Positions 6,932 through 14,707 of a stretch of DNA of 30,404 nt are shown here, piece after piece. Both the position numbers and the translations under genes were made by a program. Location: assembly GCA_029007415.1 (NCBI GenBank), contig JAQXHT010000006.1, positions 1 through 30,404 of the forward strand. The letters run 5' to 3'. The notes under the pieces were generated by a model that saw nothing but the letters and a program-made list of their open reading frames with translations, did not search any database and was not told where the DNA came from. Source of the DNA: a bacterium (lineage in GTDB: Bacteria; Bacillota_I; Bacilli_A; RF39; UBA660). Positions within the stretch are counted from its first letter, which is position 1. Every line of letters starts with the position of its first letter.

Positions 6932-8032
6932 CTAATTATTAAATCTAAAGTGACAAATATCCCCATCTTGTATTATGTAATCTTTACCTTCTATTCTGGC
7001 TCTTCCAGCTTCTCTAGTCTTTAATTCACTGCCATATTCCATTAAATCATCATAGCTAATAACTTCTGCCTTAATAAAGCCCTTTTCAAAATCTGTATGG
7101 ATGATACCAGCACATTTTTTAGCATTCATTCCCTTTTTAAAAGTCCAAGCACGAACTTCATCTTTTCCAACAGTAAAATAGGTAGCTAGTCCTAATAAAT
7201 CGTAAGTAGTTGAAATCAATTGCTCAAGTCCACTTTTTTCCATACCTAGTGCTTCTAACATATCCCCTTTATCTGTATCACTTAATTCACTTAGTTCTTC
7301 CTCTATTTTTGCACATAATACAACTACAGAGGCATTCTCTTTCTTAGCATATTCTTTAACTTCTTTTACGTAATTATTATCTTCTAATCCAATCATACCT
7401 TCATCTATATTAGCAACATAAATAATAGGTTTTATTGTTAAAAAGTTATATGATTTCAACAGTTTTAATTCATCATCTTTAAAATCCATATATCTTATTG
7501 GCTGATTGGCTTCTAGCGTTGTTTTTATTTTTTCTAATAACTCATATTCTAATTTTTCCTGTTTATCTTTACTCATTAATGCTCTTTTACTTATTTTTCC
7601 TAAACGATTAGTTACCATTTCTAAATCACTAATGATTAATTCTAGATTAATAGTTTCTAAGTCTCTTATTGGATCAACATTTCCATCTACGTGAATTATT
7701 TTTCCATTATCAAAGCATCTTACTACTTCTACAATAGCATCTGTTTCTCTTATATGTGACAAAAATTTATTTCCAAGTCCTTCACCTTTACTAGCTCCTC
7801 TAACAAGTCCTGCTATATCAGTAAATTCATAACTTGTTGGTATTGTTTTTTTAGGTTCATACATCTCTGTTAATCTATCTAAACGAATATCTTTAACATT
7901 AACTACCCCAACATTTGGATCAATAGTAGCAAAAGGATAGTTTTCTGCTAAAATGTGTTGATTAGTAATTGCATTGAATAAGGTACTTTTTCCTACATTT
8001 GGTAATCCTATAATTCCTGCTTTTAAACTCAT
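6932..8032 (-). CDS. ychF: redox/ribosome-associated GTPase-family ATPase YchF (OLA1 family)
   Basis: P-loop NTPase of the Obg-HflX superfamily that prefers ATP and associates with ribosomes, 366 residues, the usual length. G1 GLPNVGKSTLFNA (about residues 9-21), FATIDPNVG, G3 DIAGLVRGASKGEGLGN, and a C-terminal TGS domain (TEAGRARIEGKDYIIQDGD, about 340-360). The longest frame starts at a TTG (8050), but the GAAAGGAG Shine-Dalgarno lies between it and the ATG at 8032; the latter gives the standard start MSLKAGIIG. The gene has its own promoter, and I see no strong terminator after it. Its place between the mscS/DUF951 genes and rpsF matches B. subtilis yyaF. Confidence 0.95.
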   Translation of the reverse strand: MSLKAGIIGLPNVGKSTLFNAITNQHILAENYPFATIDPNVGVVNVKDIRLDRLTEMYEPKKTIPTSYEFTDIAGLVRGASKGEGLGNKFLSHIRETDAIVEVVRCFDNGKIIHVDGNVDPIRDLETINLELIISDLEMVTNRLGKISKRALMSKDKQEKLEYELLEKIKTTLEANQPIRYMDFKDDELKLLKSYNFLTIKPIIYVANIDEGMIGLEDNNYVKEVKEYAKKENASVVVLCAKIEEELSELSDTDKGDMLEALGMEKSGLEQLISTTYDLLGLATYFTVGKDEVRAWTFKKGMNAKKCAGIIHTDFEKGFIKAEVISYDDLMEYGSELKTREAGRARIEGKDYIIQDGDICHFRFNN

Positions 8033-8049
8033 AAATAAAACTCCTTTCA

Positions 8050-8088
8050 AAATAAAAAGAAAATATTTTAATTTTCTTTTTTATTTTA
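8050..8088 (-). repeat. A/T-only inverted repeat in the ychF leader
   Basis: Arms AAAATAAAAAGAAAAT and ATTTTCTTTTTTATTTT (plus-strand reading, one base slip) separated by 6-7 bases. It overlaps the ychF -10 box and ends beside the Shine-Dalgarno. It could be the terminator of abgT or a leader hairpin; with only one G-C pair it would be weak. Confidence 0.35.
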
Positions 8089-8111
8089 ATCTAATTAATA
8101 TAAAATGTCAA
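8083..8111 (-). promoter_or_regulatory. ychF promoter
   Basis: On the minus strand: perfect -35 TTGACA (8111-8106), 17-base spacer, -10 TAAAAT (8088-8083). The -35 begins a few bases after the abgT stop codon. Confidence 0.7.
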
Positions 8112-8113
8112 AA

Positions 8114-9709
8114 TTATAATGTTGGATATACTGATGGTCCGATTGGTAAACCTATTAAATACCAACCAACTGTCAGTAAAATCCAAGAAATTGATATTAT
8201 TGTAAAATATGGCATTACATAAGCAATTGCTTGATGAATTGTTATTGGTTTTGATTTGTCCTTATTATAGATATTTAAGTAACCTATGTAGATGGCAAAT
8301 GAAGCCAACAATGGAGTAATACCAGAAGTCATAGAACTTCCTGCTCTTAATATGAATTGTGCAAATTGTGGTGAAATATTAGCCTGCATCATTGCTGGTA
8401 CCATAACTGGAGCAAAAATTTGCCACTTACTTGACGGTGTTGTAACAAATGAGTTTGCAACAGCAATTAATACTAAAGAAAATATTATTAATGGAAAACC
8501 AGTAAAAGATACACTTCCTAAAATGTTAGCACCCCATGTTGCAATAATTGTTCCAATATTGGTTTCTTTAAATACTGAGATAAACTGACTAGCTACAAAC
8601 AAAAGCATTACCATCTCAGCACTAGAAGAAAACATTTTTTCACAGCCATATATTAAATCTTTATCATTTTTTATTGTTTTAGCACCAATTCCATATGCTA
8701 TACTAGTAAAAATGAACAATAAACTTATCATATAAGTAAAACCATCTTGAAAATATGAATTCGTACCAAATAATTGTCCAAGATATGTGTCTTCACTCAT
8801 ATCAAGAAGCATACCACTTGATGGTAAATTTGGGATTATCATATAAATGAAAGCTATTATAACAACTATACTTGTTATTAAAGCATACCTAAGACCAACT
8901 TTCTCCTTTTTTTCCTTAGCAATTCTTTCTTGTTCAATTTCTTCCTCATCTAATACTTCAAGCTCTTCAGTCTTTGTTTCTTCCTGACTATCTTTATATC
9001 TACCAAGGCGTTTTACAATAATATTTTCTACAATAATTGTTCCAATAAGAGAAAGCATTATCGAAAAAGCCACTATTATAAATAAATTTGAAGTCAAACT
9101 TATATGAATACTCTGATCAATTAATCTAGCTGCAGAGGTAGTAGAAGGAATCAAATTTACTTCCGTTGAACCAACAAATAAACTTATTGCTGAACCAAAA
9201 CTAACTCCACAAAATGCTGTCACAATTCCTGCAAAAGGATTTCGATTATTTGCTTTAAATATTATAGCAGCTAACGGTATCAATAAAACATAGCCTATAT
9301 CATTTATCAAAGATGATACTGTTGCTAAGAATATAATTATAAAAGTAACAATTCTTTTATCTACTTTTTTGACTTTTCTTTCAATAAATGTATCAAGAAA
9401 ACCAGTTGATTGAGATACTGATAAACCAATCAATGTGAGAATCAACATACCAAATGGTGCAAATGATAAAAAGTTACGTAAAGCATTACTAAATATAAAC
9501 TTCATTCCATCAAAGGTTAACATATTTTTAACAGTAACTAAAACACTCTCAAGCTCGTAATTTGCTGTATTCACTTTACTATATGTACCTTGCATTTGCA
9601 AATTCGACAAAATAGCACTAAGTAATATTGTTATTATCGTTAAAAAAATGAAGACTGTGATAGGATGAAAATAAAATTTTTTAAGTTTAAGTTTTTTCTT
9701 ATCCTTCAT
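8114..9709 (-). CDS. AbgT-family transporter (p-aminobenzoyl-glutamate / folate-catabolite type)
   Basis: Integral membrane protein of 531 residues with about ten or more hydrophobic segments. A Lys-rich N-terminus precedes the first helix, and a charged cytoplasmic loop (about residues 230-265, rich in Glu/Lys) separates two halves. Family-like stretches are APFGMLILTLIGLSVSQSTG, INDIGYVLLIPLAAIIF, NPFAGIVTAFCGVSFGSA and the C-terminal SSKWQIFAPVMVPAMMQ. AbgT proteins import p-aminobenzoyl-glutamate or export sulfonamides in studied species; the substrate here is not shown by sequence. It overlaps the upstream DUF951 gene by 11 bases and looks like the last gene of the parAB-mscS operon. That position is not typical of Bacilli. 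A YfcC/DcuC-type carrier is the less likely alternative. Confidence 0.78.
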   Translation of the reverse strand: MKDKKKLKLKKFYFHPITVFIFLTIITILLSAILSNLQMQGTYSKVNTANYELESVLVTVKNMLTFDGMKFIFSNALRNFLSFAPFGMLILTLIGLSVSQSTGFLDTFIERKVKKVDKRIVTFIIIFLATVSSLINDIGYVLLIPLAAIIFKANNRNPFAGIVTAFCGVSFGSAISLFVGSTEVNLIPSTTSAARLIDQSIHISLTSNLFIIVAFSIMLSLIGTIIVENIIVKRLGRYKDSQEETKTEELEVLDEEEIEQERIAKEKKEKVGLRYALITSIVVIIAFIYMIIPNLPSSGMLLDMSEDTYLGQLFGTNSYFQDGFTYMISLLFIFTSIAYGIGAKTIKNDKDLIYGCEKMFSSSAEMVMLLFVASQFISVFKETNIGTIIATWGANILGSVSFTGFPLIIFSLVLIAVANSFVTTPSSKWQIFAPVMVPAMMQANISPQFAQFILRAGSSMTSGITPLLASFAIYIGYLNIYNKDKSKPITIHQAIAYVMPYFTIISISWILLTVGWYLIGLPIGPSVYPTL

Positions 9710-9896
9710 TATTATCCTCTTTTACTTTCTTAATTTTTTTATTAAGTTCTATTCTAGGTATTAGTACAGTTCTACCGCAATTACAACATTTAAGTTTAAT
9801 ATCAACTCCAATACGAACTACTTCCCATTCATTTGCTCCACAAGGATGACCTTTTTTTAAAACTAATTTAGTTCCAATTTCATAATTATTATTCAT
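9699..9896 (-). CDS. DUF951 (YyzM) family small protein
   Basis: Small protein of 65 residues of unknown function. The start NYEIGTKLVLKKGHPCGANEW, the EVVRIGVDIKLKC segment, CCNCGRTVLIPR and the basic tail match DUF951. The conserved cysteines (HPCG, CCNCG) suggest a metal-binding or zinc-ribbon-like fold, by inference. In Bacilli this gene typically lies between an mscS-type gene and ychF, as here except that abgT intervenes. It overlaps mscS by 8 bases and abgT by 11, so all three are probably translated from one message. Confidence 0.88.
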   Translation of the reverse strand: MNNNYEIGTKLVLKKGHPCGANEWEVVRIGVDIKLKCCNCGRTVLIPRIELNKKIKKVKEDNNEG

Positions 9897-10692
9897 TATG
9901 CACCTCTATTTGTGGATATGGTATCTTTATTCCAGCTTCATCTAAAGCCAGTTTAAAATCTTTCTTCATTTTTCTTTCAACTACAAAATTTTTATTTGAC
10001 CTAGTTTTTAGAGCTATTCTATAAACTACAGCAGAATCATCCAATTTTTCTACTCCCCATAGTTCACATTTTCCTTTCAGATTATCATATGTTTTATTTA
10101 TATTTTCCATCGTTTTATTTATTACTTCTTCGACTTCGTTTAAATCACTTTCGTAACTAACTGAAATATCTACTACTGCTAAAGAAGGGTTTAAACTATA
10201 GTTGATTACTTCATTAATAGTATGGTTAGAAATGATTTTAACTGCACCTTTATAGTCTTTAACTCTAGTTGTTTTTAATCCCATTGAGATGACATCTCCT
10301 CTGAAACCATTTATAGAAACATTATCGCCCACTTCAAATTGGTCCTCTAATAAAATTGCAATACCTGCCAAAAAGTCTTTAGCAATATCTTGAAAAGCTA
10401 AAGACAAAACTGCTGTTGCAATACCAATTCCTGCAAATATTTTACTTACATCTATATGATATATTGAAAGAATCGATAGAATAGTTATTATAATAATTAA
10501 GTATTTAACAAAGTTTATTATTACACTTTTAGACGTTTCTAGTTTTCTTTTATGCTTTGATGAAACATTATTCTTAATAAGAATTTGCTGTAAAATAAAA
10601 TTTATCAATCTATATATAGCATATGAGATACCAACATAAATCAACGGTTTTAATATATAAATAAAAACATCTGTTTCTAAAAATTCTTTCAT
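9889..10692 (-). CDS. mscS: small-conductance mechanosensitive channel, MscS family
   Basis: Membrane channel of 267 residues that opens on osmotic downshock. There are three hydrophobic segments: about residues 12-35, 55-75 and 85-115. The third is the Gly/Ala pore helix (FAGIGIATAVLSLAFQDIAKDFLAG), followed by the beta domain (EDQFEVGDNVSINGFRGDVISMGLKTTRVKDYKG) and the alpha/beta C-terminal domain. It belongs to the short YkuT-like type. It sits 38 bases after parB with no convincing terminator between, and overlaps the DUF951 gene. Confidence 0.92.
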   Translation of the reverse strand: MKEFLETDVFIYILKPLIYVGISYAIYRLINFILQQILIKNNVSSKHKRKLETSKSVIINFVKYLIIIITILSILSIYHIDVSKIFAGIGIATAVLSLAFQDIAKDFLAGIAILLEDQFEVGDNVSINGFRGDVISMGLKTTRVKDYKGAVKIISNHTINEVINYSLNPSLAVVDISVSYESDLNEVEEVINKTMENINKTYDNLKGKCELWGVEKLDDSAVVYRIALKTRSNKNFVVERKMKKDFKLALDEAGIKIPYPQIEVHNE

Positions 10693-10730
10693 TTATTCAC
10701 TTCCTCACATTTTCTAGACAAAAAATAATA

Positions 10731-11612
10731 TTACTTATCAAGTTGCATTATTTCTAATATTCTAGTTAAATCGGCGGCATTTTCAAATTTAATTTCCACC
10801 TTGTTTTTTTTAATTCTTACTTTAGTTCCTAATCTATCACACAAAGTATTTTCAATATAACTATACTCTGAACCTTCTCTATCTTTACGCTTAATTTCTT
10901 TTTTTCGTTGAAAATCTATTGGAGAATTTGTAATATCCTCTAGTTGCCTTACACTTAGTTTCTTTTCTACTACATCATTAGCAAGCTTTTTAATCTGTTC
11001 CTTATCTTCTAGTTTACTTAAAATTCTTGCATGTCCCATAGAAATTTCTTTGGTTAAAATCATATCTTTTACTTCTTCTGGCAAATTAAGTAAGCCCATC
11101 ATATTTGTTACATGACTACGACTTTTACCAACTTTCATAGCCAATTCTTCTTGAGTTATATTTAAAGATTGCTGAATTTTCTTATATGCCATGGCTTCTT
11201 CCATTGCGTTTAAGTTTTCTCTTTGCAAATTTTCTAAAAGAGCTATTTCCATCATTTCTTCATCAGAAAAGTCTTTTACAATAGCTGGTATTTTGTCTAG
11301 ACCTGCCATTCTACTAGCTAGAACTCTTCGTTCTCCTGCTACTATTTCATAACCTTTAATACTTTTTTTAGCTATAATTGGTTGAAAAACTCCATATTCT
11401 TTGATTGATGAAGACAATTCTTGTAATGCTTCTTCATCAAATGTTCTTCTTGGTTGATAAGGATTACTGCGTAAATCATCCAAATTAAGTTCCACTATTT
11501 CATTCTTAGGAGTGTTTTCTATTATTTTTTCTTCTACTTTATTGATATCTATTTGTTCTGTATTGAATAGTTCTTCTAAACCTTTCCCTAAGGCTCTTCT
11601 TTTAGTTTCCAT
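10731..11612 (-). CDS. parB: chromosome-partitioning protein ParB (Spo0J)
   Basis: CTP-dependent DNA clamp that loads at parS sites, spreads, and recruits SMC; partner of ParA. It has 293 residues. The N-terminal tag RRALGKGLEELF is the ParA-contacting segment typical of chromosomal ParB. The ParB domain carries the CTP motifs (DLRSNPYQPRR, VAGERRVLAS, LLENLQRENLNAMEEA), followed by a helix-turn-helix (TQEELAMKVGKSRSHVTNM) and a C-terminal dimerisation domain. The ATG at 11612 is preferred over a TTG at 11621 that sits too close to the Shine-Dalgarno (AAGGAAGTGA). It overlaps parA by 11 bases. I saw no consensus parS site in the window by eye. Confidence 0.95.
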   Translation of the reverse strand: METKRRALGKGLEELFNTEQIDINKVEEKIIENTPKNEIVELNLDDLRSNPYQPRRTFDEEALQELSSSIKEYGVFQPIIAKKSIKGYEIVAGERRVLASRMAGLDKIPAIVKDFSDEEMMEIALLENLQRENLNAMEEAMAYKKIQQSLNITQEELAMKVGKSRSHVTNMMGLLNLPEEVKDMILTKEISMGHARILSKLEDKEQIKKLANDVVEKKLSVRQLEDITNSPIDFQRKKEIKRKDREGSEYSYIENTLCDRLGTKVRIKKNKVEIKFENAADLTRILEIMQLDK

Positions 11613-12387
11613 TTCTATCAATCACTTCCTTTGCTAAGTTTAAGTAAGCTTCGCTTCCTTTACTCTTAGGATCATATACTATTATTGGTTCACCATGGCT
11701 TGGTGCTTCTGTAAGTCTAATTAGTCTCGGTATAATAGTATTATATACTTTTTCTTTAAAGAACTTTCTTATATCTTCTACCACTTCAAATCCTAAATTA
11801 GTTCGTGAGTCTAGCATCGTTAATAAGACCCCTTCTATATCAAGGTTAGGATTTAATTGTTTTTGAGCCAACCTTATTGTATTTAGTAATTGCATTATTC
11901 CTTCTAGGGCAAAAAATTCACATTGAACTGGAATAATTACAGAGTCACTTGCTGTTAAAGCATTAGTAGTAATAAGTCCTAAAGATGGGGGACAATCAAT
12001 AATAATAAAATCAAAATTATCTTTAATATCTTCTAAATGTTGTTTTAATTGTGCTCCTTTAGCAAAACCTGGTTCTTGTTGACTCTTTTCTAACAATTCA
12101 ATATCTAGTCCTGCCAAATTAATTGTAGCCGGTAGTACATATAATTGTTTATACTTTGTTTTAATCATTGCTTCTAAACAACTACATCTGCCAGTTAAAA
12201 CATCATAAATGCTATTGTTTATATCAGCTTTATTTATTCCTACACCAGTTGTTGTATTACCTTGTGGATCCAAATCGATTAATAAAACTCTTTTTCCAAA
12301 ATAAGAAAGTGAGGCAGATAGGTTAATACTTGTTGTGGTTTTTCCTACTCCACCTTTTTGATTTACTAATGATATGACCTTTCCCAT
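11602..12387 (-). CDS. parA: chromosome-partitioning ATPase ParA (Soj)
   Basis: Walker-type ATPase of 261 residues that drives origin segregation and, in B. subtilis, regulates DnaA. Deviant Walker A QKGGVGKTTTS (about residues 9-19), LIDLDPQGNTTTG (switch I), FIIIDCPPSLG (Walker B / switch II). It has the short, HTH-less form of chromosomal Soj. The ATG at 12387 is chosen over a GTG at 12396 because that GTG lies inside the AGAGAGTGAT Shine-Dalgarno. First gene of parA-parB-mscS-DUF951-abgT, with its own promoter just upstream. Confidence 0.96.
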   Translation of the reverse strand: MGKVISLVNQKGGVGKTTTSINLSASLSYFGKRVLLIDLDPQGNTTTGVGINKADINNSIYDVLTGRCSCLEAMIKTKYKQLYVLPATINLAGLDIELLEKSQQEPGFAKGAQLKQHLEDIKDNFDFIIIDCPPSLGLITTNALTASDSVIIPVQCEFFALEGIMQLLNTIRLAQKQLNPNLDIEGVLLTMLDSRTNLGFEVVEDIRKFFKEKVYNTIIPRLIRLTEAPSHGEPIIVYDPKSKGSEAYLNLAKEVIDRNGN

Positions 12388-12421
12388 TTTTATCACTCTC
12401 TTCTTTTCATAACTCTTCTTA

Positions 12422-12450
12422 ATTGTATCAAAAATAGTTTACTATGAAAA
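12422..12450 (-). promoter_or_regulatory. parA promoter
   Basis: On the minus strand: -35 TTTTCA (12450-12445), 17-base spacer, -10 TACAAT (12427-12422). It lies between the noc-like terminator and the parA start. Confidence 0.55.
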
Positions 12451-12460
12451 TAAGTTTTAG

Positions 12461-12485
12461 AGAAAAAAGTAGATTTCTCTACTTT
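12461..12485 (-). terminator. rho-independent terminator of the noc-like gene
   Basis: On the minus strand, immediately after the noc-like stop: 8-bp stem AAAGTAGA / TCTACTTT with a GAAA tetraloop, then further T residues. It separates the noc-like gene from parAB. Confidence 0.8.
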
Positions 12486-12487
12486 GA

Positions 12488-13933
12488 TTATTCCTCTTTT
12501 TTGGCTATTTTAATAACTATTTGATAGTTCTTTTCAAAATTCATTTCTTCACTTTCTACTTTAAATCCTGAAAGTTCTATCTTTTTAACAGCATCACGCA
12601 CCGTATTTAAGCAACCATTAAAATCAAGTTTTGGTATTTCTTGTGCTGTCTCAATTTTCTTACCCATGATTTTCTCAACATCGTCAGAAAAAATAGGATT
12701 ATGTGCAAATGGATTATTGTATGTATCTAAGTATGGAACATCCATTTTTTGTTCTTGTGGTTCATTATTTGGAACATTAGGTGTTAACAAAGCATCTGTT
12801 GCATTAGGTACTGATGTAGAATTATCCTTTGCTAATAGCAATGAATCAAGAGCTGACTGATTATCTGTAGTTGGTGCAGAATAGGTAGTATCTGGTTGGA
12901 AAAATTTAAAGTTTCCAGTAGGCTCTTGAATATTATTATCAGTAGCTGTTTGGACTGGCTTCAATAAACTATCCATATTAGCCATTGAAGTATTATTTGA
13001 CATATTAATATCTTGAGCATTGTTTCTAAGTTCATCTAAATTGATTTCAGAACTAGCTGTACTCTTTAATAATGGATCTTGGATATCTTCTACTTTTTCA
13101 TCACTATAATCTATAAATTTAGGCGGCGTGCTGTAATCTATTCCAATATCTGTTGTCTTTATCTCTGAAGTTTGATTATTAGAAGATATAGGTGCTGAAA
13201 ATTGATTTTGATTTACATTATTAGTAGGTTGTAAATTTAAATCTGGTAACATGTTACTATTATCTTCATTAATAGATACCGGTTCCTTCTTTAGAAGTTT
13301 TTCTAAATCAGCAGTATTTAACTCTTGTTTTGGCTTTGGATTAATTTCTTCTTCTAACTCACGAACTGTCATTTTGTTAGCAATTATCTTATCAAGCAAT
13401 TTTTTCTGCTTGTCAATATCTTCTACTGATAGTAAGGCTCTTGCATGACGTTCTGAAATTTTTTCTTTTAATAAGGCATCTTGAACAACATCAGATAAAG
13501 ATAATAATCTCAATTTATTAGCTACTGCACTTTGACTCTTACCCATTGTTTTTGCTAATTCTTCTTGAGTCATTTGATCTAATTCTAGTATTTTTTGATA
13601 TGTTCTTGCTTCCTCAATTGGATTTAAATTCTTTCTCTGTAAATTTTCCAAAAGAGCTACCTTACTACTTTCTTTGTCATCTAAGTTTCTAACTATTGCT
13701 GGTATTTTAGTAAGACCGGCTAAAGCACTAGCTTTATATCTTCTTTCTCCTGCTATTATTTCATATTTATTTCCAATATTACGAACTATTATTGGTTGAA
13801 TAACGCCGTGCTCTTTTATAGAAACAGCTAATTCTTTTAAAGCTCTCTCATCAAATATTTGTCTTGGTTGAAATCTATTTGGAATTATATCATCTAAGTA
13901 TAAATAAACAACTTCATTTTCATTATTCTGCAT
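12488..13933 (-). CDS. noc: Noc-like ParB-family protein with long linker and extra C-terminal domain
   Basis: Second ParB-family CTP-binding protein, 481 residues, at the noc position (between rsmG and parA). The N-terminal ParB domain (about 8-100) has DDIIPNRFQPRQIFDE, IIAGERRYKAS (about 57-67) and LLENLQRKNLNPIEEA; IPNRFQPR is more Noc-like than Spo0J-like. HTH at about 119-143 (MTQEELAKTMGKSQSAVANK), then SERHARALLS. B. subtilis Noc has about 283 residues and starts with a membrane-binding amphipathic helix; here the start MQNNENEVVYLYLDD shows no such helix. After residue ~205 comes a roughly 230-residue Asn/Ser/Thr/Pro/Asp-rich linker, then a compact domain (about 433-481: CLNTVRDAVKKIELSGF, then YQIVIKIAKK). 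A nucleoid-occlusion role is inference from position and family. Confidence 0.82.
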   Translation of the reverse strand: MQNNENEVVYLYLDDIIPNRFQPRQIFDERALKELAVSIKEHGVIQPIIVRNIGNKYEIIAGERRYKASALAGLTKIPAIVRNLDDKESSKVALLENLQRKNLNPIEEARTYQKILELDQMTQEELAKTMGKSQSAVANKLRLLSLSDVVQDALLKEKISERHARALLSVEDIDKQKKLLDKIIANKMTVRELEEEINPKPKQELNTADLEKLLKKEPVSINEDNSNMLPDLNLQPTNNVNQNQFSAPISSNNQTSEIKTTDIGIDYSTPPKFIDYSDEKVEDIQDPLLKSTASSEINLDELRNNAQDINMSNNTSMANMDSLLKPVQTATDNNIQEPTGNFKFFQPDTTYSAPTTDNQSALDSLLLAKDNSTSVPNATDALLTPNVPNNEPQEQKMDVPYLDTYNNPFAHNPIFSDDVEKIMGKKIETAQEIPKLDFNGCLNTVRDAVKKIELSGFKVESEEMNFEKNYQIVIKIAKKEE

Positions 13934-13974
13934 TACGATCCCTCACTTATTCTTTCTAATCTTCCTATGCTATC

Positions 13975-14003
13975 ATTATAACATCAAAATAGTAATTAAT
14001 CTA
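13975..14003 (-). promoter_or_regulatory. extended -10 promoter of the noc-like gene
   Basis: On the minus strand: TG-T-TATAAT (13983-13975), an extended -10, with a weak -35 TAGATT (14003-13998) that lies inside a 24-base palindrome. It sits about 42 bases upstream of the noc-like ATG. Confidence 0.55.
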
Positions 14004-14015
14004 GCGATTAATTAC
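13992..14015. repeat. perfect palindrome upstream of the noc-like gene (candidate operator or terminator)
   Basis: 10-base arms GTAATTAATC and GATTAATTAC around TAGC. It overlaps the -35 region of the noc-like promoter and lies 45 bases after the rsmG stop. As RNA it could end the mnmE-mnmG-rsmG transcript, though only TATTTT follows it; as DNA it could bind a dimeric regulator. Confidence 0.6.
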
Positions 14016-14059
14016 ATTTATTTTCAAGCATACTTAATTATTATTTATAAATTAAAGTA

Positions 14060-14707
14060 CTAATTTTTATATTTTATTCTTAAAATAGTTCTTACACTAT
14101 TTTCCTTCGGTAAGTTAAATTCTACTTTTTTTTCCAATATATAATTTTTCTTTTGAATTATAGGCATAGCAGTAGTTAATTCTTCTGATACATTCCCTTT
14201 CATAGCAATGAAAGAACCATCTTTCTTAACTAATGGCATAGTCCAAGACAACAATTTTGATAAGTTTGCAACTGCTCTGGCCGTTACTATGTCATATCTA
14301 TTTCCTTTTTTTGCTAAATCTTCTGCCCTAATATGGATAGCTTCTATTTTTTCTAAACCTAACACGTTAATTACTTTATTTAGATAATTAACTCTTTTCT
14401 GTAGAGCATCAACTAAAGTTATTTTAACATCACTAAAAAATATTTTTAAAACTAAACCTGGAAAACCAGCACCTGTTCCTACATCACATAACGTTTCTAT
14501 TTTGGAAAAATCACAGACTTTAACAATAGTTAAACTGTCATAAAAATGTTTTAAATATACATCATCTTTTTCAACTATTCTTGTTAAATTCATTACTTTA
14601 TTTTCTTCAATCATCATTTCATAAAGTTGATTTAATTTCTTTAATTGTTCTTTTGTAGGAGAAAGTCCTAACTTTTTTATTTGTTCTATAAATTCGACTT
14701 CAGTCAT
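14060..14707 (-). CDS. rsmG: 16S rRNA G527 N7-methyltransferase RsmG (GidB)
   Basis: SAM-dependent methyltransferase acting on G527 of 16S rRNA (530 loop), 215 residues. The SAM motif I is VGTGAGFPGLVLKI, followed by LVDALQKRVNYLN and the DIVTARAVANLSKLL segment typical of RsmG. Loss of this enzyme gives low-level streptomycin resistance in other bacteria; here the gene looks intact. It starts inside the mnmG end (ATGACTGA, 8-base overlap), so it is coupled to mnmG. Confidence 0.95.
   Translation of the reverse strand: MTEVEFIEQIKKLGLSPTKEQLKKLNQLYEMMIEENKVMNLTRIVEKDDVYLKHFYDSLTIVKVCDFSKIETLCDVGTGAGFPGLVLKIFFSDVKITLVDALQKRVNYLNKVINVLGLEKIEAIHIRAEDLAKKGNRYDIVTARAVANLSKLLSWTMPLVKKDGSFIAMKGNVSEELTTAMPIIQKKNYILEKKVEFNLPKENSVRTILRIKYKN

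Noticed and set aside
8032..8050. TTG start for ychF adding six residues
   Set aside because: The extension is the Shine-Dalgarno region of the ATG at 8032, which gives the family-standard N-terminus.
7974..8222. Plus-strand frame spanning the ychF-abgT junction
   Set aside because: Antisense to the ychF start and abgT end, no ribosome site, no family.
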